Assembly: GCA_034110465.1 (NCBI GenBank)
Contig: JAWUZD010000003.1
Coordinates: 1 to 64,000, forward strand
Source of the DNA: Aurantibacter sp034110465
Lineage (GTDB): Bacteria; Bacteroidota; Bacteroidia; Flavobacteriales; Flavobacteriaceae
Direction of reading: 5' to 3'
DNA length: 64,000 bases
The notes under the pieces are model-generated. The model did not search any database and was not told the DNA's origin. It worked only from the letters and a program-made list of their open reading frames with translations. The first letter of the stretch is position 1. Each line of letters begins with the position of its first letter. Both the position numbers and the translations under genes were made by a program. Shown piece by piece: positions 35,022 to 44,055 of this stretch.

Positions 35022-35525
35022 TTAATCTAAAGGATACAACAATTGGTCTAAAGCTTTAAATCTTAAATCATCATTTTTATCTAGACTATAAGAAATTAGC
35101 ATTTCTCCCCAAACAGTTCCGTCAGAAAAATCGGCAATAATCCACTTGTGATTTAGCAACCTTATAGTATTAAATACTAATTTTTTCCCTCCTGTACCTG
35201 CATAAGGAATTAAAGGGTGATCTGTTCCATCGTATTCATTCATAGAATATAAAGCATCCTTTACAACTGGCTCAAGTCTTATGCCATCTACACCATCGCG
35301 GTCAAAATAATTTAATGCATCTTGACTTTTACTTAAATTAAATGTAGAAAAATCGTCTAATTGTGTTGCAAGACTAGAAATAGAATCTTTATAAACCTCT
35401 ACATCTGCTTCTGCTCTTAATAAATTCTTATCGTAATCTTCTATTATTTTTTTAGAATTCATAAATTGAAACACCACTAATAAAAGGGTGAAAATAAACA
35501 AGTACATAAAAATTCTATTCTTCAT
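35022..35525 (-). CDS. Membrane-anchored protein of unknown function
   Basis: 167 residues. A single N-terminal helix (about 6-22, FMYLFIFTLLLVVFQFM) is followed by a coiled-coil-like charged stretch (about 25-60) and a compact C-terminal part with KWIIADFSDGTVWGEMLISYSL. I do not recognise a domain. It is read after the metallo-hydrolase (11 bp gap), an arrangement that suggests coexpression. Confidence 0.65.
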   Translation of the reverse strand: MKNRIFMYLFIFTLLLVVFQFMNSKKIIEDYDKNLLRAEADVEVYKDSISSLATQLDDFSTFNLSKSQDALNYFDRDGVDGIRLEPVVKDALYSMNEYDGTDHPLIPYAGTGGKKLVFNTIRLLNHKWIIADFSDGTVWGEMLISYSLDKNDDLRFKALDQLLYPLD

Positions 35526-35536
35526 AAATCTGGGTT

Positions 35537-36307
35537 TTATTTAATATTAACTTCTAACATATCGTATGCTAAATATACGTTTTTCGGTAGTTTTTGTTCC
35601 ACAACATCATGAAATCCTAATTGATGACTAATATGTGTTAAATAGGCTTTTTTTGGTTTTAAAACAGCTACAATCGCTAAAGCTTCATCTAAGGTAAAGT
35701 GAGAAGGACTAAATGTTTCTCTTAAGGCGTTTATAACCAAAACATCTAAATTTTTAAGCTTGTCTAATTCCTCAACTTCTATGCTTTTCATATCGGTTAA
35801 ATAAGCAAAACTATCTATTCTAAATCCAAACACTTGAAGTCCATTATGCAATCCATTAACGGGAAGAATAGTTTTATTTCCTAAAAGAAACGATTTGTTT
35901 TCAATTTCAAAGGTTTCTACAACTGGAGAACCCGGATATTTGTTTTCGGTCGTAAAAATATAATCAAAACGTATACGTAATTCTTTTAAAACACGCTTAT
36001 GCGCATAAAAAGGCATTGCGCCTTGCTTAAAACAAAATGGTCTAATATCATCTAAACCAGCCGTATGATCAGCATGTTCATGTGTAAAAACAACACCATC
36101 TAACTTATTTACGTTTGCACGCAACATTTGGAGCCTAAAATCTGGCCCACAATCTATTACATAAGTAAAATTATCCCATTCTAATAAAACAGAAACGCGT
36201 AAACGCTTATCTTTTGAATTAGAACTTAAACATACTGGATGTGTGCTTCCAATAACTGGAATTCCTTGAGATGTGCCTGTTCCTAAGAATGTAATTTTTA
36301 AACTCAT
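35537..36307 (-). CDS. MBL-fold metallo-hydrolase (PhnP/RNase Z-like)
   Basis: 256 residues from ATG 36307, which gives the usual MSLKITFLGTGTSQGIP start; an upstream TTG is less likely. The metallo-beta-lactamase motif THEHADHTAGLDDIRPF (about 80-96) carries the zinc ligands, with further ligands in GPDFRL, VNGLHNG and YLTHISH. It resembles PhnP-type phosphodiesterases, which open cyclic phosphates; the substrate cannot be assigned. Confidence 0.9.
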   Translation of the reverse strand: MSLKITFLGTGTSQGIPVIGSTHPVCLSSNSKDKRLRVSVLLEWDNFTYVIDCGPDFRLQMLRANVNKLDGVVFTHEHADHTAGLDDIRPFCFKQGAMPFYAHKRVLKELRIRFDYIFTTENKYPGSPVVETFEIENKSFLLGNKTILPVNGLHNGLQVFGFRIDSFAYLTDMKSIEVEELDKLKNLDVLVINALRETFSPSHFTLDEALAIVAVLKPKKAYLTHISHQLGFHDVVEQKLPKNVYLAYDMLEVNIK

Positions 36308-36338
36308 ATATAACGAAAACAAAAATAGGATATTTTTT

Positions 36339-36367
36339 TTGTTTGATTAATGAAAATGATACATTTG
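36339..36367 (+). promoter_or_regulatory. Bacteroidota promoter upstream of the 486-residue gene
   Basis: TTG (36339-36341), 18-bp spacer, TACATTTG (36360-36367), 23 bp before the ATG at 36391. Both boxes fit the phylum consensus. Confidence 0.65.
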
Positions 36368-36390
36368 TAATAGAACCGAATCTAGTTTAA

Positions 36391-37851
36391 ATGGAAGAAA
36401 TCATACTAAAAGGCGACAAGGAAATAGAAACTATTCCTTCGATTAAAGATAAAGCATTACGTATTAATCTAAACGATAATATTTATGGTACGTTTTCCGA
36501 AATTGGAGCTGGACAAGAAACAGTTCGTCAGTTTTTTAGAGCTGGTGGAGCTTCAGGAACTATTGCAAAAGCAATGTCTGCTTATGATAAGGCTTTTAGT
36601 GATGCTATTTATGGTATTGAAGCAGACAAACGCTATGTAACCGAAGCTAGGTTGCGTAAAATGCTTTCATACGAAGTTACACTTCTAGAAGAACGCATAG
36701 AACGTGATACCAATCCTAACCGAATGTTTTTTAGTTACGCCAATACGGTAGCAACTATAGATTTTGCTAAAAAATACAAAGGTCACGGATGGGTTGGAAT
36801 TAAATACCAGATTGACCCAGAAGAGAAAGAATATAATGAAATTGTATTACATATTCGATTTAAAGAAAATGATGCGCGTTTACAACAAGAAACTTTAGGA
36901 ACTTTAGGAACTAACCTTATTTACGGTGCGTTTTACAAGTATAATCAGCCAAAAAAATTACTTAAATATCTTTACGACCATTTAGATCAAGACCAATTAG
37001 AAATTGATACTATTAATTTTTCCGGACCTGTTTTTAAAGATGTAGATAATCGTTTAATGAGTTTACAACTTGTTAAAAATGGTATGACAGATGCGGTAAT
37101 GTTTGCTCCAGATGGAAATAACGTATTGCCAGCACGTGTGCTTTATAAAAAAAACATTTTAGCGTTACGTGGTAGTTTTAGACCTGTAACAAAAGTGAAC
37201 ATAGATATGTACAAAAAATCGTACGATATGTTTATTAAGGAAAATAAAGTAGATGAAGAAAAGACACAAGTTATTTTTGAAATCACACTTTCTAATCTAA
37301 GAGCTCAAGGAGAAATAGACGAGCAAGATTTTATGGATCGTGCAAGATTATTATGTTCTTTAGGCCACACAGTTCTGATTTCTAACTTCCAAGAATATTA
37401 CAAATTAGTAGAATACTTCTCTCAATATACCAAAGCAAGAATGGGCTTGGCTATGGGCGTAAATAATTTGGTTGATATTTTTGATCAGAAATACTATTCT
37501 CATCTTAGTGGTGGAATTTTAGAAGCCTTTGGTAAATTATTCTTTAAAGATTTACGTGTGTACTTATATCCTATGAAAAACGATGATGGGACATTAACAA
37601 CAAGCGATAACTTAAAAGTACATCCACGTATGAAAGAATTATATAAATTCTTTAAATACAACGGAAAAGTAACAGATATAGAAGATTACGATGAAGAAAA
37701 TTTAGTTGTTTTTTCTCGAAAAGTATTAAAAATGATTAGTGCTGGAGAAAATGGTTGGCAGGAAATGTTGCCAGAAGGAGTTTCTAAATTAATTATGGAA
37801 AAAAGCTTATTTGGTTGCGAAACAGAACAGGCTTCAGACTATGAGGAATAA
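36391..37851 (+). CDS. Large conserved cytoplasmic protein of unknown function
   Basis: 486 residues, no signal peptide and no membrane helix. Recognisable stretches are LNDNIYGTFSEIGAGQETVRQFFRAGG near the N-terminus (described here by its two halves LNDNIYGTF and GAGQETVRQFF), RMFFSYANTV, GHGWVGIKYQ and ARMGLAMGVNNLVDIF. Similar proteins are common in marine bacteria but I do not know a function, and automatic names given to them may be wrong. It has its own promoter and a strong bidirectional terminator, so it is a single-gene unit with the look of a well-expressed gene. Confidence 0.75.
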   Translation: MEEIILKGDKEIETIPSIKDKALRINLNDNIYGTFSEIGAGQETVRQFFRAGGASGTIAKAMSAYDKAFSDAIYGIEADKRYVTEARLRKMLSYEVTLLEERIERDTNPNRMFFSYANTVATIDFAKKYKGHGWVGIKYQIDPEEKEYNEIVLHIRFKENDARLQQETLGTLGTNLIYGAFYKYNQPKKLLKYLYDHLDQDQLEIDTINFSGPVFKDVDNRLMSLQLVKNGMTDAVMFAPDGNNVLPARVLYKKNILALRGSFRPVTKVNIDMYKKSYDMFIKENKVDEEKTQVIFEITLSNLRAQGEIDEQDFMDRARLLCSLGHTVLISNFQEYYKLVEYFSQYTKARMGLAMGVNNLVDIFDQKYYSHLSGGILEAFGKLFFKDLRVYLYPMKNDDGTLTTSDNLKVHPRMKELYKFFKYNGKVTDIEDYDEENLVVFSRKVLKMISAGENGWQEMLPEGVSKLIMEKSLFGCETEQASDYEE

Positions 37852-37867
37852 ACAACATCTTTAGATT

Positions 37868-37908
37868 AAAAAAAGGCTCAAAATGAAATTCATTTTGAGC
37901 CTTTTTTA
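37868..37908. terminator. Strong bidirectional terminator
   Basis: GGCTCAAAATGA (37875-37886), 3-nt loop, TCATTTTGAGCC (37890-37901), with A and T runs outside. It separates the convergent 486-residue gene and bcp. Confidence 0.92.
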
Positions 37909-37932
37909 TTTTGAATTGACTATTTAATAATA

Positions 37933-38391
37933 TTAAGATAACTCTAAAATTTGAGCAGCGTGATCTTTAGTTTTTACTTTATCTATAACGTGTGCTACTA
38001 CCCCATTTTCGTCTACTAAAAAAGTTTTTCTATGAATTCCATCATACTCCTTACCCATAAATTTTTTATTTCCCCATACACCAAATGCGTTTATAACATC
38101 TTTGTCTTCGTCTGCTAATAGTGGAAATGGAAATTTATATTTATTTCTAAAATTAGTTTGCCTTTTTTCCGAATCTGCACTTACTCCTAAAATCTCAAAT
38201 CCTTTAGCTTGCAATTCAGCATAGTTATCCGTTAAATTACAAGCCTCTGCGGTACAACCTGGCGTACTAGCTTTTGGGTAAAAGAAAACTATTAGCTTTT
38301 TTCCTGCATAATCAGATAATGCTATTTTATTTCCATCTTGATCGTTTACTGAAAAAATTGGAACTTTATCGCCTTGTTTTAATGTATTCAT
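37933..38391 (-). CDS. bcp: Thioredoxin-dependent thiol peroxidase (Bcp/PrxQ)
   Basis: 152 residues, normal length. It reduces hydroperoxides with electrons from thioredoxin. The peroxidatic Cys is in YPKASTPGCTAEACNLTDN (about 37-55: 'P...TPGCT.EAC', where the second Cys is the resolving one). VNDQDGN and FPLLADED fit the family as well. It is divergent from nth; the 44-bp gap holds both promoters. Confidence 0.95.
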   Translation of the reverse strand: MNTLKQGDKVPIFSVNDQDGNKIALSDYAGKKLIVFFYPKASTPGCTAEACNLTDNYAELQAKGFEILGVSADSEKRQTNFRNKYKFPFPLLADEDKDVINAFGVWGNKKFMGKEYDGIHRKTFLVDENGVVAHVIDKVKTKDHAAQILELS

Positions 38392-38435
38392 AATCGTAAT
38401 TTTGCTTTAATCGTTATCTCTCAAAAATACAACTT

Positions 38436-39083
38436 ATGACTAAGCAAGAAAAGGTAGATTTTGTTATAAATACGTTAAATGATTTATATCCCGAAATCCC
38501 TATTCCTTTAGACCATAAGGATCCATATACGCTATTAATTGCTGTACTACTATCAGCGCAATGTACAGACGTTAGAGTTAATCAAATAACGCCACTACTA
38601 TTTGCTAAAGCAGATAATCCTTATGATATGGTTAAGCTTTCTGTAGAAGAAATTAAAGCAATAATTAGACCTTGCGGCTTAAGTCCTATGAAAAGCAAAG
38701 GCATATATGGTTTATCTAAAATGTTAATTGAAGAACACAATGGTATTGTTCCTCAAAGTTTTGAAGCTTTAGAGCGTTTTCCTGCTGTAGGACATAAAAC
38801 GGCAAGTGTGGTTATGAGTCAAGCTTTTGGGGTTCCTGCGTTTCCTGTAGATACACATATTCATCGTTTAATGTATAGATGGAATTTAACCAATGGGAAA
38901 AACGTACAACAAACCGAAAAAGATGCCAAGCGTTTATTTCCAGAACATACTTGGAACGATTTGCATTTGCAAATTATTTGGTATGGTAGAGAATATTCTC
39001 CAGCAAGAGGTTGGGATTTAGACAAAGATATTATTACCAAAACTATTGGTAGAGTAACAGTTTTAAATACTTTTAAAAAATAA
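38436..39083 (+). CDS. nth: Endonuclease III without the iron-sulphur cluster ligands
   Basis: 215 residues. It is a base-excision-repair glycosylase/AP lyase. LLSAQCTDVRVNQITP, the helix-hairpin-helix FPAVGHKTASVVMS with the catalytic Lys and PVDTHIHRL with the catalytic Asp are intact. The C-terminal end reads WYGREYSPARGWDLDKDII and then GRVTVLNTFKK, with no Cys at all; E. coli Nth has four Cys there ligating a 4Fe-4S cluster. The protein must therefore be cluster-free. ATG at 38436; the next gene begins 3 bp after the stop. Confidence 0.93.
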   Translation: MTKQEKVDFVINTLNDLYPEIPIPLDHKDPYTLLIAVLLSAQCTDVRVNQITPLLFAKADNPYDMVKLSVEEIKAIIRPCGLSPMKSKGIYGLSKMLIEEHNGIVPQSFEALERFPAVGHKTASVVMSQAFGVPAFPVDTHIHRLMYRWNLTNGKNVQQTEKDAKRLFPEHTWNDLHLQIIWYGREYSPARGWDLDKDIITKTIGRVTVLNTFKK

Positions 39084-39086
39084 ATT

Positions 39087-39563
39087 ATGACACCAAGAAT
39101 AATAAAATTAAAAGCTAAAAAACTAGTAGGTTTTTCTTTAGACATGTCTTACTCAAACAATAAAACAATGGAACTTTTTAAACGTTTTATGCCTTTAAAA
39201 AAGACTATTCCAAATACATTAAATACCGATGTTTTTTCATTACAAGTGTATAAGAAATTTACAGATTTAAAAGATATCTCTCCAGATACTGTTTTTAAGA
39301 AACATGCTTTAGTAGAAGTTAGTTGTTTTGATAACACACCAGAACAGATGGAACACTTTAACCTTGAAGCTGGTTTATATGCTGTATTTATTCATAAAGG
39401 AACTACACAACAATTTTATAACACGTGGCTTTCAATTTTTACAGAATGGTTGCCAAATTCTAAATACCAACTAGACCAAAGACCACATTTTGAGGTTTTA
39501 CCCGAAGGATATAGTCCTAATAGTGAGGAAAACACTGAGGAAGTTTGGATTCCTATAAAATAA
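39087..39563 (+). CDS. GyrI-like small-molecule-binding domain protein
   Basis: 158 residues. The fold follows AraC effector-binding/GyrI proteins: an N-terminal strand KLVGFSLDMSY, the two-fold repeat with ALVEVSCFDNTPE, the central GLYAVFIHKGT ('G.ya.f.h.G'), TWLSIFTEWLPNS and a closing EVWIPIK ('ei.iPi'). Stand-alone members bind hydrophobic or cationic small molecules, and some inhibit gyrase. No DNA-binding domain is present. Cotranscribed with nth (3-bp gap). Confidence 0.85.
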   Translation: MTPRIIKLKAKKLVGFSLDMSYSNNKTMELFKRFMPLKKTIPNTLNTDVFSLQVYKKFTDLKDISPDTVFKKHALVEVSCFDNTPEQMEHFNLEAGLYAVFIHKGTTQQFYNTWLSIFTEWLPNSKYQLDQRPHFEVLPEGYSPNSEENTEEVWIPIK

Positions 39564-39680
39564 AACTAATTAAAAAATGATAGAAAAATCGTTGTGTAAT
39601 TTGAATAAGTATAAAATAATAATAATAATACAAAATTTATGTATATTTAATTAAACATATAATCAACAGAAATATACATT

Positions 39681-40344
39681 ATGAAATTTCATTTAGTAAT
39701 TAACAGCATTAAAACTATTTATGATACTCAAGATTTTTGGACAAACGAAGATTATCTAAATTTGTTAGAATTATTTGACTATTCTGATGCCAAAAATACA
39801 AATAGCTCAGAATTAAGAGAGGTTTTGGAAATGGCAATTAGTGATTTTTGAACCAAGCGAAGCTACAGAAATTGTTTTACAATACAAGCTACACGAAAAA
39901 CTAAATAATGGACAAATTAAAAATTTGTCTCACGAAATGGTGGACAATAATGAGTCTGAAGAGTTTCCTGATATTTCTTTACATTACGCTTTATTCAATA
40001 TCAATCAACTATTAAATAAAGCTTTTAATGGAACTTTCCCTAGAGGGAAAGCCACCACTTTAGAATTTGAACTAGTTCTTACAAACAACCAAAACACTTT
40101 AATTTCCGAAAGTATCGCTCTTCAAGCTATTAGTAAACTCTTAAGAAAACAAAATTTGATTGTCCGTTTATACGAAAAAGAAATAGCTGGAAAGGAATTA
40201 TTTGATGAAGCAAAACAAATAATTTGGAAACTGACTAAAAATGAAGGTAATAGTTACACGTTACTTACTTCGGATTATTGGATGAACAAAGAGGATTTCT
40301 TAGATAATGAAATTAGTGATACTATTACTATATATGAAGAGTAG
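39681..40344 (+). pseudogene. Unknown gene broken by a +1 frameshift at a T5 run
   Basis: The first frame (ATG 39681 to TGA 39851) encodes 56 residues beginning MKFHLVINSIKTIYD and ending REVLEMAISDF. A second frame (from GTG 39841 to 40344) continues EPSEATEIVLQYKLH for 160 further residues. Removing one T from the run at 39845-39849 joins them into one 220-residue acidic protein reading AISDFEPSEATE. The junction TTT TGA would also suit a programmed +1 shift. I recognise no domain. An A/T-rich 117-bp gap with an ATA/ATAA microsatellite (about 39616-39630) precedes it. Confidence 0.6.
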
Positions 40345-40390
40345 CCTTTAAATTAAAGACACTTTTATTTAAACAAGAAATTTAACCCTA

Positions 40391-40430
40391 AAAAAATGCC
40401 AAAATGAAAATTCATTTTGGCATTTTTTAT
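40391..40430. terminator. Strong bidirectional terminator
   Basis: Perfect 18-bp stem AAAAAATGCCAAAATGAA (40391-40408), 2-nt gap, TTCATTTTGGCATTTTTT (40411-40428). It shares the core CCAAAATGAA/TTCATTTTGG with the terminator at 41528. Confidence 0.93.
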
Positions 40431-40491
40431 TTTAATGAAGCAATTATAATTTAGATTTAATATTGAGTTTCTAAATTTAAAATGCTTTTTA

Positions 40492-41295
40492 TTACTCTAC
40501 ATTTGTTTTAGTTTTTAAGAACATCTTACTCTTTTTACTAAGTAATTCTAAAAACTCTATTTCGTGTCCATAATTTAATAAGTCAAAATCAAACGTATCA
40601 TCTTCAACATATCTAATAAATTCTTCTACTCTGTAATCAGGAATATTAAAATTATCCATTAAAAAGGCTGAACCAAGGTAATATTTAATAGATTTTACAG
40701 GAACTACAGGTATTCCAGCTGCTTTTTTATCTTTTACTTCAGATCTAAAAAGTGGAATTAATAATTGGTCTACAACATTTACAATATTTAAACCATTAAC
40801 CATAGTTAAAGGCAAAGCTGTGTTTTCAATATTACTTATATTTTCATTATTAATGCTTTGTGCTTCTTCTTTATTTATTCCAAAATAAATAGCGTTAAGC
40901 TTTGGCTTAAAAAACTTTACAGATTTAATATCTGTTGCAATGTTACCTGTAAGCTTCTTATTAGTAATTAAAACTTCGTCTAACTTATTAATCTCTTCAA
41001 TTAAAAAAAGACGTAATTTTTTTGATTCTAAAATGGTCTTATTAATTACAATATCAAAATTTTGATACTGTAAAGCTCTAACTTCAATAAGATCGTTTAA
41101 AGCTACAGCTATTTCAAATTCACCGTCTTGATTGGTTATTGTACCAATTTTAGAAGACGAATTATAAATCGCTACTCCACCAATATCACTTCCTTCAATA
41201 ATAATTTTTCCATCAATATTTTCACGTTTAACATCTTGAGATAAAGCAAAAAAGCTTACACAAAACATAGATAATAGTAGTATTCCTTTTTTCAT
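40492..41295 (-). CDS. Exported protein with a carboxypeptidase-regulatory-like domain
   Basis: 267 residues from ATG 41295 (MKKGILLLSMFCVSFFALSQ, signal peptide); an upstream TTG is rejected. Residues about 25-110 form a CarboxypepD_reg-like beta fold: GKIIIEGSDIGGVAIYN, GTITNQDGEFEIAV and LIEVRALQYQNFDIVI. The rest has no domain I recognise and contains no TonB receptor barrel. Such proteins are numerous in Bacteroidota envelopes. Single-gene unit between two strong terminators. Confidence 0.8.
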   Translation of the reverse strand: MKKGILLLSMFCVSFFALSQDVKRENIDGKIIIEGSDIGGVAIYNSSSKIGTITNQDGEFEIAVALNDLIEVRALQYQNFDIVINKTILESKKLRLFLIEEINKLDEVLITNKKLTGNIATDIKSVKFFKPKLNAIYFGINKEEAQSINNENISNIENTALPLTMVNGLNIVNVVDQLLIPLFRSEVKDKKAAGIPVVPVKSIKYYLGSAFLMDNFNIPDYRVEEFIRYVEDDTFDFDLLNYGHEIEFLELLSKKSKMFLKTKTNVE

Positions 41296-41526
41296 AATCA
41301 ACGTTGTTTTATATAAAGATAGTTCGCAAACATTACATTTTCACATTAATAACTGTAATTTTTTGTTAAAAAACATATTTGAATTAAAAGACAAATTCTA
41401 AAAAAAGTAAACATCTAGGCTAACTTGACTTTGTCATTTTTTTAGCCTAACTGCGTTTAACTGCTGATATAAAACATTATAACGCTTTCATATCATCTTA
41501 ACGCTAAACGAATCTTCACAAAACAT

Positions 41527-41566
41527 AAAAAAACGCCAAAATGAAAATTCATTTTGGCGTTTTTTA
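41527..41566. terminator. Strong bidirectional terminator
   Basis: Perfect 18-bp stem AAAAAACGCCAAAATGAA (41528-41545), 2-nt gap, TTCATTTTGGCGTTTTTT (41548-41565). It lies just downstream of rimO. The 200 bp to its left, towards the exported gene, hold no ORF. Confidence 0.93.
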
Positions 41567-41578
41567 ATATATGTAATG

Positions 41579-42883
41579 CTACTTTATAACTTCAGCATAC
41601 AAATCGAAATCTTCTGCTTCTGTTACTTTCACATTATAGTAATCGCCTGTTTTAAGATACGTTTCTGTAGCATCAATTAAAACTTCGTTATCTACATCTG
41701 GACTATCAAACTCTGTTCTACCAACAAAGTAATTTCCTTCTTTTCTATCTATAACAACTTTAAATTCTTGATCAATTTTTTCTTGATTTAATTCCCAAGA
41801 TATCTGAGATTGAATTTCCATAATCTCGTTAGCACGTTGTTGCTTAACTTCTTGTGGCACGTCATCTTCTAAATTATAAGCGTGCGTATTTTCTTCGTGA
41901 GAATATGTAAAACAACCTAAACGCTCAAAACGCATATCCTTAACCCATTGTTTTAAGGTTTGATAATCTTCTTCTGTTTCGCCTGGATAACCAACAATTA
42001 AAGTGGTTCTAATAGTCATTCCTGGAACTGCTGCTCTAAAATCCTGTAATAACTTGGTCGTTTTAGCTTGTGTAGTTCCACGACGCATACTTTTTAGAAT
42101 CTTATCAGAAATATGCTGCAATGGAATATCTAAATAGTTACATATTTTAGGCTCTTTATTCATAAGATCTAAAACATCCATTGGGAAACCAGTAGGAAAT
42201 GCGTAATGTAATCTAATCCATTCTATACCTTCTACTTTTACTAAATTTTCTAAAAGCTCAGCCAAATTACGTTTCTTATAGATATCTAAACCGTAATACG
42301 TTAAATCTTGAGCAATTAATATTAATTCTTTTACACCATTAGCTGCTAATTTCTCAGCTTCAATAACTAAATGTTCTATTGGTGTACTTTTATGTTTTCC
42401 ACGCATTATTGGAATAGCACAGAAACTACAAGGTCTGTCGCAACCCTCGGCAATTTTTAAATAGGCGTAATTTTTTGGTGTTGTTGTAATACGTTCACCA
42501 ATTAATTCGTGCTTATAATCTGCACCAAGTGCTTTTAATAATGCAGGTAATTCTGTAGTCCCAAAATACTGATCTACGTTTGGAATTTCCTTTTGTAAAT
42601 CTGGCTTATATCTTTCGCTTAAACATCCGGTAACAAAGACTTTATCGACTTCGCCATCTTCTTTTTTCTGCATATAATCCAAAATAGTATTTACACTTTC
42701 CTCCTTGGCATTATTAATAAAACCACAAGTATTTATAACTACTATATTTCCTTCTTCTTCATGTACAACTTCTTTACCATTGGCTTTAAGTTGTCCCATT
42801 AACACTTCACTATCATAAACGTTTTTACTACACCCTAATGTAATTACGTTAATCTTGTTTTTCTTTAGTGTTTTAGTTCTCAT
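41579..42883 (-). CDS. rimO: Ribosomal protein S12 methylthiotransferase RimO
   Basis: 434 residues. A radical-SAM enzyme that methylthiolates an Asp of ribosomal protein S12. The N-terminal MTTase domain has INVITLGCSKNVYDSEVLMG and VINTCGFINNAKEES (cluster Cys). The radical SAM motif is AEGCDRPCSFCAIPIMRG (CxxxCxxC). LPLQHISDKILK-like (here DIPLQHISDKILKSMRRG) and a C-terminal TRAM domain (YFVGRTEFDSPDVDN) complete it; the 'FDSPDVD' TRAM sequence is characteristic of RimO rather than MiaB. Confidence 0.96.
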   Translation of the reverse strand: MRTKTLKKNKINVITLGCSKNVYDSEVLMGQLKANGKEVVHEEEGNIVVINTCGFINNAKEESVNTILDYMQKKEDGEVDKVFVTGCLSERYKPDLQKEIPNVDQYFGTTELPALLKALGADYKHELIGERITTTPKNYAYLKIAEGCDRPCSFCAIPIMRGKHKSTPIEHLVIEAEKLAANGVKELILIAQDLTYYGLDIYKKRNLAELLENLVKVEGIEWIRLHYAFPTGFPMDVLDLMNKEPKICNYLDIPLQHISDKILKSMRRGTTQAKTTKLLQDFRAAVPGMTIRTTLIVGYPGETEEDYQTLKQWVKDMRFERLGCFTYSHEENTHAYNLEDDVPQEVKQQRANEIMEIQSQISWELNQEKIDQEFKVVIDRKEGNYFVGRTEFDSPDVDNEVLIDATETYLKTGDYYNVKVTEAEDFDLYAEVIK

Positions 42884-42900
42884 ACATTTATTTTGGACTG

Positions 42901-42908
42901 CAAAGATA
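42901..42908 (-). promoter_or_regulatory. -7 element of rimO
   Basis: Minus-strand TATCTTTG, 17 bp before the rimO ATG at 42883. No clear -33 TTG. Confidence 0.5.
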
Positions 42909-42987
42909 CGTAATGATTTACGATTGTAAATTTTAAAAATTAAACTTTATATTTATAACTTGGTCAAAATAGAAAAGAAATAGCCCT

Positions 42988-44055
42988 ATGAAGTATTTTT
43001 TAGTAATAGTTATTGCATTCTCGCTATTAAACTGTTCTTCGAAAGAGGAAATAGTAACTAGCATTTCGGCCGAAGAATCAACTTACTTTCCGCCTATAAA
43101 CTCTAATGATTGGGAAACAAAATCGCCAGAAAGTTTAAATTGGAACACTTCAAATCTAAATGATTTATATACTTTTTTAGAGGATAAGAATTCGAAAAGC
43201 TTCATTATTCTCCACAAAGGAAAAATAGTCATAGAATATTATATGAATAATCATACAGAAACATCTTCTTGGTATTGGGCTAGTGCAGGAAAAACATTGA
43301 CAGCAGCAGTTACGGGAATTGCACAAGACAATGGATTTCTAAATATAAACAATAAGGTCTCTGATTATCTGGGAACTAGTTGGACAAGTACTACATTGGA
43401 GCAGGAAAATTTAATTACGTGTAAAAACCTATTAAATATGACTTCTGGTTTAGACGAGACTTTAGGCGATGATAATTCGCCCAGCAATTTACAATATGTT
43501 TCTAATGCTAATTCACGTTGGGCTTATCATAATGTTTATGTGAAATTACAAGATGCAGTTGCACAAGCGACAAACCAAACTTGGGATAATTATTTTGAAA
43601 CAGCTTTAAAAAATAAAATTGGTATGTCTGGATCTTGGATTGCTTTTGGCGGACTTAATGTCTATTGGAGCAACACTAGAAGTATGGCTAGATTTGGCTT
43701 ACTAACTTCAAACAAAGGAAAATGGGATAATACTCAAATACTATCGGAAGCATTTATAAATGAAGCAACAAATACGTCTCAAACTATAAATGATGCTTAT
43801 GGTTATTTATGGTGGCTAAACGGAAAGCAAAATTATCATTTACCACAAAGTCAAATAGAATTTAATGGAACTCTAATTCCAAACGCACCAACAGATATGT
43901 TTTGTGCATTAGGCAAAAATGACCAAAAAATCTATATAGTTCCTAGTAAAGACTTAGTAATTATTAGAATGGGAAATGCTGCTGATAGCGACAATTTTGG
44001 ACTTTCCACTTTTGATAATGATTTGTGGGAGAAAATTAATTTAGTGATTAACTAA
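42988..44055 (+). CDS. Serine hydrolase lipoprotein of the beta-lactamase/class C family
   Basis: 355 residues. The lipoprotein signal VIAFSLLNCSS puts the lipidated Cys at 16. Active-site elements are WASAGKTLTA (SxxK, about 103-106) and WAYHNVYV (Y-x-N). The third family motif (K/H-S/T-G) is not clear. Family members include beta-lactamases, D-amino-acid peptidases and esterases; here an envelope esterase or peptidase is most likely and resistance cannot be inferred. The 3' end overlaps the convergent membrane-protein gene by 4 bp. Confidence 0.88.
   Translation: MKYFLVIVIAFSLLNCSSKEEIVTSISAEESTYFPPINSNDWETKSPESLNWNTSNLNDLYTFLEDKNSKSFIILHKGKIVIEYYMNNHTETSSWYWASAGKTLTAAVTGIAQDNGFLNINNKVSDYLGTSWTSTTLEQENLITCKNLLNMTSGLDETLGDDNSPSNLQYVSNANSRWAYHNVYVKLQDAVAQATNQTWDNYFETALKNKIGMSGSWIAFGGLNVYWSNTRSMARFGLLTSNKGKWDNTQILSEAFINEATNTSQTINDAYGYLWWLNGKQNYHLPQSQIEFNGTLIPNAPTDMFCALGKNDQKIYIVPSKDLVIIRMGNAADSDNFGLSTFDNDLWEKINLVIN

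Noticed and set aside
39616..39630. ATA-rich microsatellite as a phase-variation switch
   Set aside because: It lies outside any reading frame and away from a recognisable promoter spacer, in a very AT-rich gap.
42988..44055. Beta-lactamase giving antibiotic resistance
   Set aside because: SxxK and YxN are present but the third motif is unclear, and the family is mostly esterases and peptidases; resistance cannot be claimed.
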